Shown here piece by piece: positions 35,399-46,500 of a stretch of 64,000 nt of DNA. Each line of letters starts with the position of its first letter. The first letter of the stretch is position 1. Below the pieces are notes generated by a model. That model was not told the origin of the DNA, did not search any database, and saw only the letters and a list, made by a program, of their open reading frames with translations. The DNA comes from Deinococcus actinosclerus (GTDB lineage Bacteria > Deinococcota > Deinococci > Deinococcales > Deinococcaceae), in assembly GCF_001507665.1 (NCBI RefSeq), contig NZ_CP013910.1, positions 336,001 through 400,000 on the forward strand, given 5' to 3'. The position numbers and the translations under genes are program-made.

Positions 35399-36442
35399 GT
35401 GCCTGCCTTGTCCGACGCTGAACAGCCGCGCCTGCGCGCAGCCCTGCTGGCCTGGTTCGACCGGCAGGGCCGCGACCTGCCCTGGCGCCAGGGCCCCGAG
35501 GGTCGCCGCGATCCCTACCGCGCCTGGGTGGCCGAGGTTCTGCTGCAGCAGACGCAGGTGGCGCGGGGGCTGGAGTACTATCACCGATTTCTGACAGCGT
35601 TCCCCAGCGTGCAGGTGCTGGCCGCCGCTCCGCTGGACGACGTGCTGAAAGCCTGGGAGGGCTGCGGCTACTACGCCCGCGCCCGCAACCTGCACCGCGC
35701 CGCGCAGCAGGTGACCCGCGAGGGCCTGCCCCGCACCCACGCCGAGTGGCTGGCCCTGCCCGGGGTGGGGCCCTACACGGCCGCCGCCCTGAGCAGCTTC
35801 ACGCAGAACGCCCCGCACGCCGTGAACGACGGCAACGTGCGGCGCGTGCTGGCCCGGCTGCACGCCGAACCTGCCCCCACGCCCCGCTGGGTGCAGCAGC
35901 AGGCCGACGCGCTGCTCGACCCGGCCCGGCCCGGCGCGTGGAACGAGGCGGTCATGGATCTGGGCGCCACCGTCTGCACCCCGAAACGGCCGCAGTGCGG
36001 CGTCTGCCCGCTGAGTGACTGGTGCGGCGCGCGCGCCAGCGGTCAGCCCGGCAACTACCCGGCGCCCAAGACGCGCCCCGCCGTACAGACCGTGCAGGCG
36101 GTGGCGGTCCTGATCGGAAACGCGCAGCGCGCCGTGCTGGAACGCCGGGACGGCGCGCTGCTGGGCGGCCTGCTGGGCCTGCCGGCGCAGCCCTTCGATC
36201 CGGCGCAGCCCGGCGCGCCGGCGCAGGCCCTGCATGAACTGTGTGCCCGCCTGAACGCCGCACCCGGCCCCCTGCTGGGAGAGGTCACGCACACCATGAC
36301 GCACCGTCAGGTCACCTGGCAGGTCTACGCCGCCACCGGCGGGCCGCCGCTCACCGACGTGGGCAGCGCCGCGCTCTCCCGGCTGGACCACAAGGCGCTG
36401 GCCCTGGCCGGGCGGCGCGCGCAGTCCCTGTTCCCGGTGTGA
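35399..36442 (+). CDS. mutY: A/G-specific adenine glycosylase MutY
   Basis: A 347-residue base-excision repair enzyme that removes adenine opposite 8-oxoguanine. Catalytic motifs: LLQQTQVARGLEYYHRF (Glu is normally in this region; here LLQQTQ), helix-hairpin-helix LPGVGPYTAAALSSF, and catalytic Asp in VNDGNVRRVLARL. The 4Fe-4S cysteines are Cys193, 200, 203 and 209 (C-x6-C-x2-C-x5-C). The NUDIX-like 8-oxoG recognition domain is the C-terminal third. TAGACT (35387-35392) is 6 bases before the GTG start, a leaderless layout. Confidence 0.93.
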   Translation: MPALSDAEQPRLRAALLAWFDRQGRDLPWRQGPEGRRDPYRAWVAEVLLQQTQVARGLEYYHRFLTAFPSVQVLAAAPLDDVLKAWEGCGYYARARNLHRAAQQVTREGLPRTHAEWLALPGVGPYTAAALSSFTQNAPHAVNDGNVRRVLARLHAEPAPTPRWVQQQADALLDPARPGAWNEAVMDLGATVCTPKRPQCGVCPLSDWCGARASGQPGNYPAPKTRPAVQTVQAVAVLIGNAQRAVLERRDGALLGGLLGLPAQPFDPAQPGAPAQALHELCARLNAAPGPLLGEVTHTMTHRQVTWQVYAATGGPPLTDVGSAALSRLDHKALALAGRRAQSLFPV

Positions 36443-36542
36443 GGCCCGGTGCGCCCTGGCGTGGGCGGCCCCGTTCCAGCCGTCCTGGCCTCCTCCTGCT
36501 TTCTGCCGACGCGCGCCTGAACGCACGGGGTAGACTGGCCCG

Positions 36543-37376
36543 GTGAAGTCTCCTGCCGCCGCCCAGCTCATCGTCCGGACTGTTCAGACCCTCAGGAACA
36601 CCGCGCGGGGCGCTCTGGTCTGGGGGTACGAGCAGCGGCTGGCCCGCGAGGTGTGCGCCCACCAGCGCCTGCCCCGCCACCTGGGCCTGATCCTGGACGG
36701 GAACCGCCGCTTCGCGCGGGCCAGCGGGCTGCAGCGCGAACTGGGACACTCGATCGGCGCCGACAAGGCCCACGAGGTGCTGCAGTGGTGCCTGGAACTG
36801 GGCATTCCCGCCGCGACCATCTGGGTACTGTCCACCGACAACAGGAGCCGCGACCCGCAGGAACTCGCGCACATCCTGTCGCTGCTGGAGAAAGAAGCCC
36901 GCGCGCTCGCCACCGATCCCCGCATTCACGCCAACCGCGTGCGCGTGCGCGCCATCGGGCAGCACGACGAGTTCCCGCCGCAGGTGCTCGCCGCCCTGAA
37001 CGACCTGGAAGCGAAGACCGCGCACTACGACGGGATGCGCCTGAACATCGCCGTCGGCTACGGCGGCCGCGAGGAGATCGTGGACGCCGTCAAGCGCCAC
37101 CTGCACGCGCAGGCGCAGGCCGGGCGCACCCTGGCAGACGCTGCCGCCACGCTGGCTCCGGACGACATCAGCGCGCACCTGTACGCCGCCGACATCCCCG
37201 ACCCCGACTTCATCATCCGGACGAGCGGCGAGATCCGCCTGTCCGGCTTCATGCTGTGGCAGAGCGTGTACTCCGAGTATTACTTCTGTGACGTGTACTG
37301 GCCGGGGTTCCGGCGCGTGGATTTCCTGCGCGCCCTGCGCGACTTCCAGGGCCGCGACCGCCGCTTCGGTCGCTGA
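36543..37376 (+). CDS. uppS: Cis-prenyltransferase (undecaprenyl diphosphate synthase)
   Basis: A 277-residue cis-prenyltransferase that makes the C55 lipid carrier for cell-wall and glycan synthesis. The catalytic Asp52 lies in LILDGNRRFAR (usual form MDGNRRWA; here the Asp and GNRR are kept). RTSGEIRLSGFMLWQSVYSEYYF is the conserved IPP-binding region, near residues 222-244. The first ~40 residues are an extra, basic extension. TAGACT (36531-36536) sits 6 bases before the GTG start. It is followed by a hairpin at 37455-37479. Confidence 0.93.
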   Translation: MKSPAAAQLIVRTVQTLRNTARGALVWGYEQRLAREVCAHQRLPRHLGLILDGNRRFARASGLQRELGHSIGADKAHEVLQWCLELGIPAATIWVLSTDNRSRDPQELAHILSLLEKEARALATDPRIHANRVRVRAIGQHDEFPPQVLAALNDLEAKTAHYDGMRLNIAVGYGGREEIVDAVKRHLHAQAQAGRTLADAAATLAPDDISAHLYAADIPDPDFIIRTSGEIRLSGFMLWQSVYSEYYFCDVYWPGFRRVDFLRALRDFQGRDRRFGR

Positions 37377-37721
37377 AACCACCTGCGGCCGCGCTGGGTA
37401 TGGCGCTGACCGGGGCCGCGCAGCCTGCCGGTGGACCCCTGCCCTCCTGTCCCCCCGATTCCCCCGCCGGGGGAATCGGAGGGACGTTGCCTGCCGCTCC
37501 CTGGAGTGAGTCAGGGAGGCGAGTGTGAAATTTCCCGTATGTCACACGATTTTCGTCAGTAGGTTCAGTGCCTGGGTTAAAGGCAGTGAAGGGCAGCTAT
37601 GACGCCCCCCGATGGCGGCGGCGCAGGTGTAAGCCCCACGTAAGATCGCGCTTCTTAACCTCCTCTCAGTTCTGGTGAAACGGAACGCGGAGCCGGAGCC
37701 GGCCCGTGGAAGGAGAAGCGC
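37377..37721. other. Intergenic region before the envelope locus
   Basis: 345 bases without a supported gene. It has the uppS terminator hairpin (37455-37479), an inverted pair TGTGA-N13-TCACA (37524-37546) and a TAAGAT box near 37642 that could serve as -10 of the envelope operon. AAGGAG (about 37710) is the ribosome binding site of the first gene. Confidence 0.45.
37455..37479 (+). terminator. Hairpin after uppS
   Basis: Perfect 11-base arms CCGATTCCCCC/GGGGGAATCGG with a 3-base loop; no T tract. Confidence 0.6.
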
Positions 37722-38216
37722 ATGAATCGCCTGAAACTCACCCTGATCCTCAGTGCCGCCGGCGTGGCCGCCGCGCAGACCGCCAGTCCGGTCAGCCTGA
37801 GCCTCGTCATGTCGCTGGTCAGCAGCGTCAAGGTGAACGGCAAGGACACCGAACAGCTGACGCCCAATCCCAGGAACGTGCTCCCTGGTGCCGTGATCAG
37901 CCAGGTGGTCACCGTCCGCAATACCGGCGGTAAACCCGTGCGGCAGGTGCCCGTCACCCTGCCCGTTCCCAAGAACACCCGCTACCTGACTGCCGAGAAG
38001 GGGACTGACGGACTCCAGGCGGAGTACTCGATCGACGGCGGCAAGACGTTCGCGCCCGCCCCCCTGAAGCGGAAGGTCACGGTTACCGAAAACGGCCGCG
38101 CCATCACCCGCGAGGTGGAGGTCAAACCCAGCGAGTACACCAGCGTGCGCTGGGTCATCCCGGAACTCGGCGCAAACGACACCCTGAAACTCGGGTACCG
38201 CGTCCAGGTCAAATAA
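37722..38216 (+). CDS. Secreted DUF11-type single-domain protein
   Basis: A 164-residue protein with a signal peptide (LKLTLILSAAGVAAAQ) and one beta-sandwich of the DUF11/conserved-repeat type: VVTVRNTGGKPVRQVPVTLPVPKNTRYL is the typical 'new strand, N-T-G, predicate' segment, with WVIPELGANDTLKLGYRVQVK at the end. No cysteine, no membrane anchor. It is the first gene of a run of envelope genes; the next begins 28 bases after its stop. An accessory or subunit of the surface layer is a reasonable inference. Confidence 0.75.
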   Translation: MNRLKLTLILSAAGVAAAQTASPVSLSLVMSLVSSVKVNGKDTEQLTPNPRNVLPGAVISQVVTVRNTGGKPVRQVPVTLPVPKNTRYLTAEKGTDGLQAEYSIDGGKTFAPAPLKRKVTVTENGRAITREVEVKPSEYTSVRWVIPELGANDTLKLGYRVQVK

Positions 38217-38243
38217 CGCCTTTTTGCCCCCCGGAGGAATCCC

Positions 38244-40592
38244 ATGAAGAAGTCCCACCTGATCGCCCTGATGACCGCCCTGGCCGCCGGCACCGCCGCC
38301 GCCGCCCCCACCCTGGCCTCTGCGACCAACACCCCGGCCGGCACCACCATCGAGAACATCGCCAGCGCCACCTTCCAGGATCCCGGCAACCCCACCGGTA
38401 CGCCCCTGACCAGCACCTCGAACAAGGTCACCACCACCGTGCTGCCCAAGCCCGGCTTCGATGTGGTGTACACCGACGGCACCGCCGACGGCAACACCAT
38501 CGCCACCACCCCCGTGCTCACCACCGGCGCCGTTCCCGGGCAGAAGATCACCACCGCGTACTCGGTCGTGAACAACGGCAACGTGACCCTGACGGTCGCG
38601 CTGGCCGCCGACACCACCGGCGCCGCCGCCGGACAGACCGTGCAGTACTTCCTGGCGGACGCCAGCGGCAACCCCACCGGCGCGGCCATCACCAGCCTGA
38701 CCCTGCCGGTCAACGACCCCGCCACCGCCACCGACGAGGGCATCGTGAAGATCGTGCAGGTCGTGACCCTGCCCACGGATCCGGTCCAGATCACCACCAG
38801 CAGCATCTTCGGTGCGTCTCCCGAAGCCAGCGTGCTCGGCACGGCCGGCGCCGACCCGCTGGTCACCCCCGGCAACGGCTACGCCAGCGGCACCACCACC
38901 TACGAAGACGCCAAGCCCGAGAACACCGACCTGCAGTTCGTGCGCATCACGGTCTTCGCGCCCGCACTCGACAACAACCCCAACACCAACCCCGGTACGC
39001 CCGTCGACAGCGCCGGCAACGCCATCCCCTCGGGACAGGTGCCGCCCTACACGACCGTGCAGGTGCCGACGGAAGTCGTCGGCAAGCCCGGCGACAACAC
39101 CCCCGTCGTGGATGCCAGCGGCTACGTGACCCCCGGCGCCCCCGCCGGTGACCCCACCCCCGGCGGCACGCCCATCGTGCCGAACGTCGCCACCGACAAC
39201 CAGGTCGCGTACCCCAAGGCCGACGCGAACAACGCCAACGACGTCGTGTTGTTCACGAACAACCTGACCAACACCAGCGGCGCGACCGACAAGGTGCAGC
39301 TGTTCCCGGTGCTGGCCGACGGTACCCCCGACACCGCCTATGTCTACAACGCCACCACCGGCACCTTCACGAACGCCGCCACCGGCGTGAGCATCCGCTT
39401 CCTGGATCCCGTGAGCGGCGCGGTCATCCTGGCCTCCACCGATCCCAGCAACCCCACCCTTGCCAAGTTCCCCACGGTCACGGTGCCCGACGGCAAGACG
39501 GTCGTCTACCGCACGGAAGTCACCTACCCCGACGCGAACGACAGCGACCCGATCAGCCCGATTGTCGTCAAGATCGGCGCCGACTCCCTGAACGACGCCG
39601 ACCTGAAGTCCGACAGCGCCACCACCGACACCATCAACCCGCCCGCCGCGCAGTTCGGCGACGCCACCACCGCCCTGGGCGCCAGCAGCACCCCCTTCCC
39701 GGTGCAGACCGTCACGCCGAACGGCACCTTCGGCGGCGTCTCCAGCCCGGACCTCAGTGACGCGACCGCCGTCTTCCCGATGGACGTCGTGAACAACGGC
39801 CAGTACAACGACAGCTTCACCCTGAGCGGCAGCGTCACCTTCACCGACGCCGCCACCAACAACACCGTCACCGTGCCCGTGCTGTACTACGCCCCGGACG
39901 GCTCGCTGCTGCCCCGCGTCAGCAACGATCCCGCCAGCGCCGACTACAACAAGTTCATCACGCCCGTCATCGCGCCCGGCACCGAGTACAAGCCCCTGGC
40001 CGTGATCAACGTGCCAAGCGGCACCGTGACGGCGACCAACCCCAGCGGGTACACCGCCAAGCTCGGGGACTACCTGGTGGACCAGACGGCCGTGGGCAAC
40101 TACAGCACCATCTCCATGACCGACACGAACGACATCGTGCGCGTCTCCCCGAACGGGAACGTGGCGGTCGCCAAGTTCGTCGCCAAGACCGGCGTCGCGG
40201 CGGGCAGCAACCCCGTCAACGGCATCAACAACCCGGCCGACTACACCGCGACTGGCACCAACGGCGCCAAGCCCCTGGACGACATCGCCTACCGCATCAT
40301 CGGGAAGAACAACTACAACGCCGCCGTGCCGGGCTTCTTCCTGACCGATACCGTGCCCGTCAACACCACCTTCAAGAGCGTCCAGCTGCTCAACGCCAGC
40401 GGCACCGTCATCACGGCCAACGTGATCTACCGGGTCGGCACCACCGGCGCCTGGAGCACCGTCGCCCCCGCTGCCGGCGCAGCCAGCGGCACCGTGATCA
40501 GCGTCGCCCTGGACGCCGACAACAACGGTCAGCCCGACGCGCTGCCTGCCAGCGGCACCCTGACCGCGCAGTTCGTCGTCACCGTCAAGTAA
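38244..40592 (+). CDS. Large secreted beta-rich surface protein
   Basis: A 782-residue exported protein. The signal peptide runs [16 protein letters not shown] with an Ala-rich cleavage region near residue 20. The mature chain is rich in Thr, Asn, Pro, Asp and Gly, almost free of Cys and Lys-poor, and has repeated Ig-like segments of DUF11 flavour ([70 protein letters not shown]). There is no LPxTG or SLH anchor. GGAGG lies 9 bases before the ATG. It sits second in the envelope operon. Role as surface-layer component or adhesin is inference. Confidence 0.78.
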   Translation: MKKSHLIALMTALAAGTAAAAPTLASATNTPAGTTIENIASATFQDPGNPTGTPLTSTSNKVTTTVLPKPGFDVVYTDGTADGNTIATTPVLTTGAVPGQKITTAYSVVNNGNVTLTVALAADTTGAAAGQTVQYFLADASGNPTGAAITSLTLPVNDPATATDEGIVKIVQVVTLPTDPVQITTSSIFGASPEASVLGTAGADPLVTPGNGYASGTTTYEDAKPENTDLQFVRITVFAPALDNNPNTNPGTPVDSAGNAIPSGQVPPYTTVQVPTEVVGKPGDNTPVVDASGYVTPGAPAGDPTPGGTPIVPNVATDNQVAYPKADANNANDVVLFTNNLTNTSGATDKVQLFPVLADGTPDTAYVYNATTGTFTNAATGVSIRFLDPVSGAVILASTDPSNPTLAKFPTVTVPDGKTVVYRTEVTYPDANDSDPISPIVVKIGADSLNDADLKSDSATTDTINPPAAQFGDATTALGASSTPFPVQTVTPNGTFGGVSSPDLSDATAVFPMDVVNNGQYNDSFTLSGSVTFTDAATNNTVTVPVLYYAPDGSLLPRVSNDPASADYNKFITPVIAPGTEYKPLAVINVPSGTVTATNPSGYTAKLGDYLVDQTAVGNYSTISMTDTNDIVRVSPNGNVAVAKFVAKTGVAAGSNPVNGINNPADYTATGTNGAKPLDDIAYRIIGKNNYNAAVPGFFLTDTVPVNTTFKSVQLLNASGTVITANVIYRVGTTGAWSTVAPAAGAASGTVISVALDADNNGQPDALPASGTLTAQFVVTVK

Positions 40593-40599
40593 GCCCCTG

Positions 40600-40632
40600 T
40601 GGGCGCACCCTGCCACGCGGCGGGTGCGCCCA
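40600..40632 (+). terminator. Intra-operon hairpin
   Basis: Perfect 11-base arms TGGGCGCACCC/GGGTGCGCCCA with an 11-base loop, 8 bases after the stop at 40592. No T tract; it may attenuate or stabilise rather than end the transcript. Confidence 0.55.
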
Positions 40633-40761
40633 TCCCACATCCCGCGCCCACCCTGCACACGGCTGCACTGCAAACAGAGACCCCCTTTTTCCCATACCCG
40701 CACATTTGAGTGCGCCGCCCACCCCCCGCACCGCCGGTGCGCCCGAACCGAGGAGCCCGCC

Positions 40762-43533
40762 GTGAACCGTCCCCTTCTTGCCCTGAGCGCCCTGCTCGCC
40801 CTGAGTGCCACCACCCAGGCCCTGACCCCGGCCGGCACCGAGATCATCAACCAGGCCAGCGCCGACTACGTCGAGCCGACCACTCAGCAGCCCGCCACCA
40901 CGATGTCCAACGTGATCCGGACCGTCGTGCAGGCCGTCTGCTCGGTCAGCGTCACCCCGGACGGTACGGTCGCCCAGCCCGGCCAGAGCGCGACCCTGCT
41001 GCCCCTGGAACGCGCCGTGTTCACGTACACGGTCGTGAACACCGGCAACACCACCGAGGCGTTCCCGCTGAGCGCCGCGCAGGAAGCCGGCACGATCAGC
41101 CCGGCCACGCAGGTCATCCGCGACCTGAACGGCAACGGTCAGCCCGACGCGAACGAACCGGTCGTGACCAGCGTGACCCTCGCGCCCGAGGAACAGGCCC
41201 AGGTGCTGCTGGTCGTCACCGCCAGCGCCGCGCAGGGCGACGCCTTCGTGAACCTGATCGGCTCCTGCGCGGGCGGCGAGGCGCGGGACGCGAACAACGT
41301 CAGCGTGGTGCGGGTTGGGCCGCCTCCCGTGCTGGGCGTGCAGAAGACCTTCAGCCCCGCCCTGGTGCGCCCGGGGACGGAGACCACCGTCACCGTCACC
41401 ACCAGCAATGCGGGCCAGGGGGAGAGCCGCGAGGTGGTCCTGACCGACCTGCTGACCGAGCAGATCGCACGCGGGCTGACCTTCGTGCCCGGCAGCGCCC
41501 GCACGAACGTGGGTACCCTGGAATACACCCAGGACGGCGTCACCTGGAGCGCCACCGAGACGGCGCCCGTGCGCGGCGTGCGGGTGCGGGTCCCCAGCCT
41601 CGCGCCGGGCGCGAACGTGCAGCTGACCTTCCGCATGCTCGCCAGCGCCGCCGCCGAGGGGCAGCAGGTCGTGAACACCGCCACGGCCCAGACCGGGCAG
41701 GATCAGGTCAGTGGCAGCGCCACCGCCGACGTCCGCTACCAGCCGGCCGTGGCCATCGGCCCGGTGGGCACCCCCGAGGCGCCCGAGGGCACCCCGGCCG
41801 ACCAGCAGAGCCGACCCTTCGCGGTCACGGGGCAGCTGGTGTGCTTCGACCACACCGCCAAGAACACCGGTGACGTGCAGGACAACTACCGCGTGACCGT
41901 CACCTACCCGCAGGGCGGCGCCGCCGCCACGCTGTACGGCGAGAACGGCCAGCCGCTCGCGCAGCCGCTGACCCTGACCCCCGGGCAGACCGCCCTCGTG
42001 CGCGTCTGCTACGACGCGCAGCCCGGCGGCCTGACCGCCCTGATCACCATTCAGGGCGACCGGGGCACCAGCAATACCACCCGCGACCTGATCGGCAGCG
42101 TCCAGAGCGGCCTGCCGGAACTCCGGAAGAGTTACGCGGCCACCACCCTGAACGCCCAGGGCCAGACCGTGAGCATCCCGGAGGGCGGCACCGTCTCCAT
42201 CGGGGACACCGTCACGTACACCCTGACCGTGCGCAACCCCTACACCCAGCCCCTCACGAACGTGGTCGTGACCGACCCGATCCCCGCGCACCTGAACGCC
42301 ACGGCGCTGGGCCAGGGCGGCGTGCTCGGCGGCGTGAGCGGCGCGCAGACCGCCACCTGGAACCTGGGCACCCTGGCCCCCGGCGAGACCCGCAGCCTCA
42401 CCATCACGACCACCGTGTCCGAGCGCGCCGTGGACGGTGAAGCCCTGAAGAACACCTTCAACCTGGTCAGCACCGAACTGCCCCGTCCGCTGCCCAGCAA
42501 CGAGGTGCAGACGCCCGTCTGGAGCGCCAAGCTCCTGATCGAGAAGACCGTCAGCGCCCCCGAGGCGACCTTCGGCGACAAACTGACCTACACCCTGAAG
42601 ATCACCAACCAGTCCACCACGACCGCCATCGTGGACGCCGTCGTGACCGACACGCCCGCACGCGGCCTGGAATACGTGCCCGGCACGAGCACCCTGAACG
42701 GCCAGCCCCTGGCCGACCCCGCTGTCCAGAGCGGCTCACTGAACTGGAATATCGGACAGCTCGGCGCCCAGCAGACCGTCACCATCACCTACCAGACCCG
42801 CGTGACCCCCGAGGCCATAGGACAGCTGGTGAACACCGTGGTGGTCAGTGGCCGCGGCGCCGGCGGCGTGGCCCGCGCCATCGCCAGCAACCGCGCCACG
42901 GCCACGACCAAACTCAACCCCCTGAAATTCGCGCCGCTGGCCGACATCGTGGGCACCGTGTTCGTGGACCGCAACCGCAACGGCCTGCTCGATCCCCTGC
43001 TGGATCTGCCCGTCACGCGCGCCCGCGTCCTGCTGGCCGGTGGACGCGAGGTCCTGACCGACGCGCGCGGCCGGTACTCGTTCCCGAACGTGCCGCTGGG
43101 CACCCAGGCGCTGCGGCTGGATCCCAACACCACCCCCTACCCCCCGCTGCACGTCCCGCAGGACGGCGGCCTGAGCGGCACCCAGACCGTCTTCGTGCGC
43201 GGCCTGACCAGCGTGGATTTCCCGCTGGCCCCCCTGGGCGGCGCGATCGACGCGCTGCGCCGCACCACCCTGATCGTCGGGGACGTGCGGCTGGACAAGG
43301 CCGTGTACGTGGTGGACGGCGGGTACGTCGTCACGCTGCGCCTCACCACGCCCCGGCCCCTGGCGGACGTCACGCTGACAGATCCCTTACCGCAGGGCGC
43401 CGCCTTGAAAGAAGGCAGAAATACCTACGCCGGTAGCGTGGACGCAGGTGAACTGAACCTCACCTACCGCTTCGACTGGACAGGCGAGCCGCGCGCCGCC
43501 ACCACAGATCCAGATCTGAGCTGGAGGTACTGA
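40762..43533 (+). CDS. DUF11-repeat surface protein with SdrD-B-like domain
   Basis: A 923-residue secreted protein. The start is the GTG at 40762 (GAGGAG 7 bases upstream), followed by a signal peptide [19 protein letters not shown]. At least four DUF11-type modules are seen, e.g. [65 protein letters not shown] and [25 protein letters not shown]. Then comes a B-type domain ([31 protein letters not shown] ... YSFPNVPLG) with Asp-rich, probably Ca2+-binding loops. No LPxTG or SLH anchor. The next gene starts three bases after the stop, so they are coupled. Confidence 0.85.
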   Translation: MNRPLLALSALLALSATTQALTPAGTEIINQASADYVEPTTQQPATTMSNVIRTVVQAVCSVSVTPDGTVAQPGQSATLLPLERAVFTYTVVNTGNTTEAFPLSAAQEAGTISPATQVIRDLNGNGQPDANEPVVTSVTLAPEEQAQVLLVVTASAAQGDAFVNLIGSCAGGEARDANNVSVVRVGPPPVLGVQKTFSPALVRPGTETTVTVTTSNAGQGESREVVLTDLLTEQIARGLTFVPGSARTNVGTLEYTQDGVTWSATETAPVRGVRVRVPSLAPGANVQLTFRMLASAAAEGQQVVNTATAQTGQDQVSGSATADVRYQPAVAIGPVGTPEAPEGTPADQQSRPFAVTGQLVCFDHTAKNTGDVQDNYRVTVTYPQGGAAATLYGENGQPLAQPLTLTPGQTALVRVCYDAQPGGLTALITIQGDRGTSNTTRDLIGSVQSGLPELRKSYAATTLNAQGQTVSIPEGGTVSIGDTVTYTLTVRNPYTQPLTNVVVTDPIPAHLNATALGQGGVLGGVSGAQTATWNLGTLAPGETRSLTITTTVSERAVDGEALKNTFNLVSTELPRPLPSNEVQTPVWSAKLLIEKTVSAPEATFGDKLTYTLKITNQSTTTAIVDAVVTDTPARGLEYVPGTSTLNGQPLADPAVQSGSLNWNIGQLGAQQTVTITYQTRVTPEAIGQLVNTVVVSGRGAGGVARAIASNRATATTKLNPLKFAPLADIVGTVFVDRNRNGLLDPLLDLPVTRARVLLAGGREVLTDARGRYSFPNVPLGTQALRLDPNTTPYPPLHVPQDGGLSGTQTVFVRGLTSVDFPLAPLGGAIDALRRTTLIVGDVRLDKAVYVVDGGYVVTLRLTTPRPLADVTLTDPLPQGAALKEGRNTYAGSVDAGELNLTYRFDWTGEPRAATTDPDLSWRY

Positions 43534-43535
43534 AC

Positions 43536-46500
43536 GTGCAACCGGACTTCAAGCGCATCGCCACCACCCTCACGGCCCTGCTGGCCGTGAGCGTCAGCGC
43601 CAGCGCACAGGACATCAGCACCAGTCTGCCCCTGACCAGCGTCGGCGACCGCCTGATGTGGACGGTCGGCGATCAGGACCTGACCCTGGAAGTCCCGCTG
43701 GACGGCCAGGTGAGGCTGGAACTGTACAGCCCCCGCCTCGACCAGGGCGACTACCGCGCCGACACCTACTACGGCGACGAGCAGTACGACGCCAACCGCA
43801 GCCAGGTCACCACGACCTTCACCGTGCTGCGCGAGGATGGCCGTCCCCTCCTGGAACGCAACTTCACCCCCGGCCAGCACACCTGGGAGACCCTGCTCGA
43901 CCAGGCGCTGCCCGCCGGCCGCTACCGCATCCGCGCGGCCACCAGCGGCAACGGGAAGAATACCTTCGCCGTGCGCCTGGCGGGTGTCAGTGCCCAGATC
44001 AGTGCCCAGCAGCTCAGCGTGAACGTCCACTCGCGCGAGTGGGTGCCGGCCGTGAACGTCACCAGTGACGGGCAGCCCCACACCCTGCGCATGTACGACG
44101 GCGACGGTCCGCAGGAACTCGAAGCCCGCCTGCGCGACGCCGAAGGCAACCTGACCCCGCTGCCGGTCAGTGCCGACCTGACCTACACGGACCTGAACCT
44201 GCCCGGGCGCGCCGGGAACTACACCGTCGAGCTGCGCCAGCCCGCGTCGGCGCGGCAGTTCAGCAACACCGTCGGCTTCAGCCTGATCCGCGCCGGCAGC
44301 CCCGCGCCCATCACGGTCGCCCGCGTCGACCAGACCGGCACGCTGGGGGTCACGGCCGAACTGCTGCTGCCCACCGGCGCGCAGCCGACCAGCGCGCAGG
44401 TCACCATCGGCGGCGCGCCCGTCACCGTGAACGGCCAGCTGGAACGCCGCGTGGCGCCGGGCACGTATCCCGTCACGGCGGCCCCCGTTGCCGGCGCCCA
44501 GGTCAGCGTGGACCGCGCGGCCGTCACCGTTCCCAGGAACGGACGCGCCGACACCCGCGTGCAGATCCGCCCCGACGTGCAGTTCGACCTGCTGACCGAC
44601 AAGCCCGAGCTCTGCCTGGGCGACACGGTGACGCTGCGCGCCCGCGCCACCACCGCCTACGCCGGCGACCTGCCCCTGATCCTCAGCCTGGACGCCCCGG
44701 GCCTGAGTGACAAACTTGAAAGAACCGGGACGCTCCGCGCCGGCACCCCCGGCGACCTGAGCCTCACCGCCACGCCCACCCGGCCCGGCCCGCTGACCGT
44801 CACCGCCCGCCTGGCGCCCTGGGGCCTGGAGCGACAGGTGCAGCTCAACGTGCTGCCCGACAGCACCGCCCTGCAGGTCGAGCGCGACGCCCCCGCGAAC
44901 GTCACGGTCGGCGACGAGATCACCCTGGGCCTGACCCTGCGCAACACGGGTGACCAGCCCGTCACGTACCGCGTGCGCGACACCCTGCCGGCCGGCCTGG
45001 AAGCACTGGACAGCAGCGAATTCACCGGCACGCTCGCCCCCGGCGAGACCCGCACCCTGACCCACCGCGCCCGCGTCACTGCGAGCGGCGCGCTGGACCT
45101 GACCGCTCAGGTCGGCACCGACCGCTGCGCGGCCACCCAGACCGCGTCCGCGCAGGTGCAGGCCAGCGCGCCCATCCCGGACCCCACCCCCGCGCCACAG
45201 GCCACGCGCCGCAGCGTCGTGACCCTGCCCTTCGACGCCCCGACCCAGGCGACCGAACTGGTCATCGCGCACGCCCCGCCCAGTGGCGCCGGGTACGTGC
45301 CCGGCAGCGCCCGCCTGAACGGTCAGGCCCTGCCCGACCCTCAGCGCGGCCCCAGCGGCACCCTGTACTGGACGGTGACCGGCACGCCCAGCGGCACCCT
45401 GACCTACGACCTGACCCACGGTGGCCCGCTGGGCGAACTGCCCGCCCCTGCCCTCCTCGCCCGCTTCAAAGGCGAGCGCAGCGAGGTGCTACAGGGCGCC
45501 GTGAACGAGGCCGACCTGAACGCCGCCCGTCCCCTGGGCAGCGCCGAGAACGCCGCCACCGAGAACGCCGGCGCGATCAAGTACCCGCTGGCCGGCACCC
45601 TGATCCGCATCCGCGACCGCATCAGCGTCACCGTGGAAGTCCCCCAGGACGCCGCGCCCACCCTGACCGTCAACGGCCAGCCCGTCAGTGACGAGCGGAT
45701 CGGGGAAACCACCACGGATCCCGTCAGCGGCATGCGGCGCCTCACGTACGTCGGCGTGCCCCTCCAGCCCGGCACCAACACCCTGCAACTGGGCCGCGAC
45801 ACCGTCACCGTGCAGCTGGTCGGCGCCACCACCCGCACCGAGATCACGCCCGTGAGCCTCACCGCCGACGGCGCTACCCCCATCCGCCTGAAGATCCGCA
45901 CCCTGGACGCCAGCGGCAACCCCACCGGACAGGCCAGCGTCACCCTGACCAGCAGCCTCGAACCCCGCGAACCCGACGCCAACCCCTCCGAGGCCGGCTA
46001 TCAGGTGCGGCTGCAAGACGGCCAGGGCGAACTGATCCTGCAGCCCCAGTCCGCCCCCACCACCCTGACCCTGCGCGTCCAGCAGGGCCAGAGCGTCCTG
46101 ACCCGCACCTTCGACATCCTCCCGGACAGCAGCCGCGTCGGCGTCGGTGTGATCAGCGCCACCCTGGGCCTGGACGGCAACCTGAACCTGGGTGACGACC
46201 TGACCTGGCAGGCCCGCGCCAGCTACGAGGGGCCCCTGGCCGGCGGCAAACTGTACGTCGCGGCCGACAAGGACGGCCTGCCCACCGAGCAGGACACCCT
46301 CAAACGCTTCGCGGCCTTCGGGGACGCCAGCATCCAGAGCACGCCGCTGCAGGGCATTGACCCGGTCGCCGCCCGCTACGACCACCCCAGCTTCCGCGCC
46401 GAGTACCGCCGCAGCAGCCTGCCCATCGACGTGCTGCCCGTCGGTGAGCAGCTGACTGCCCTGACGGTCACCAGCAAAAGCAACCCCCAGGTCAGCGGTT

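Noticed and set aside
37524..37546. TGTGA/TCACA pair resembling a CRP site
   Set aside because: The half sites are 13 bases apart, not 6, so CRP geometry does not fit.
37542..40850. 1102-codon open frame on the minus strand opposite the envelope genes
   Set aside because: High-GC antisense frame; composition biased to Gly, Val, Asp and Arg, no family signature, while the plus strand has signal peptides, ribosome binding sites and domain repeats.
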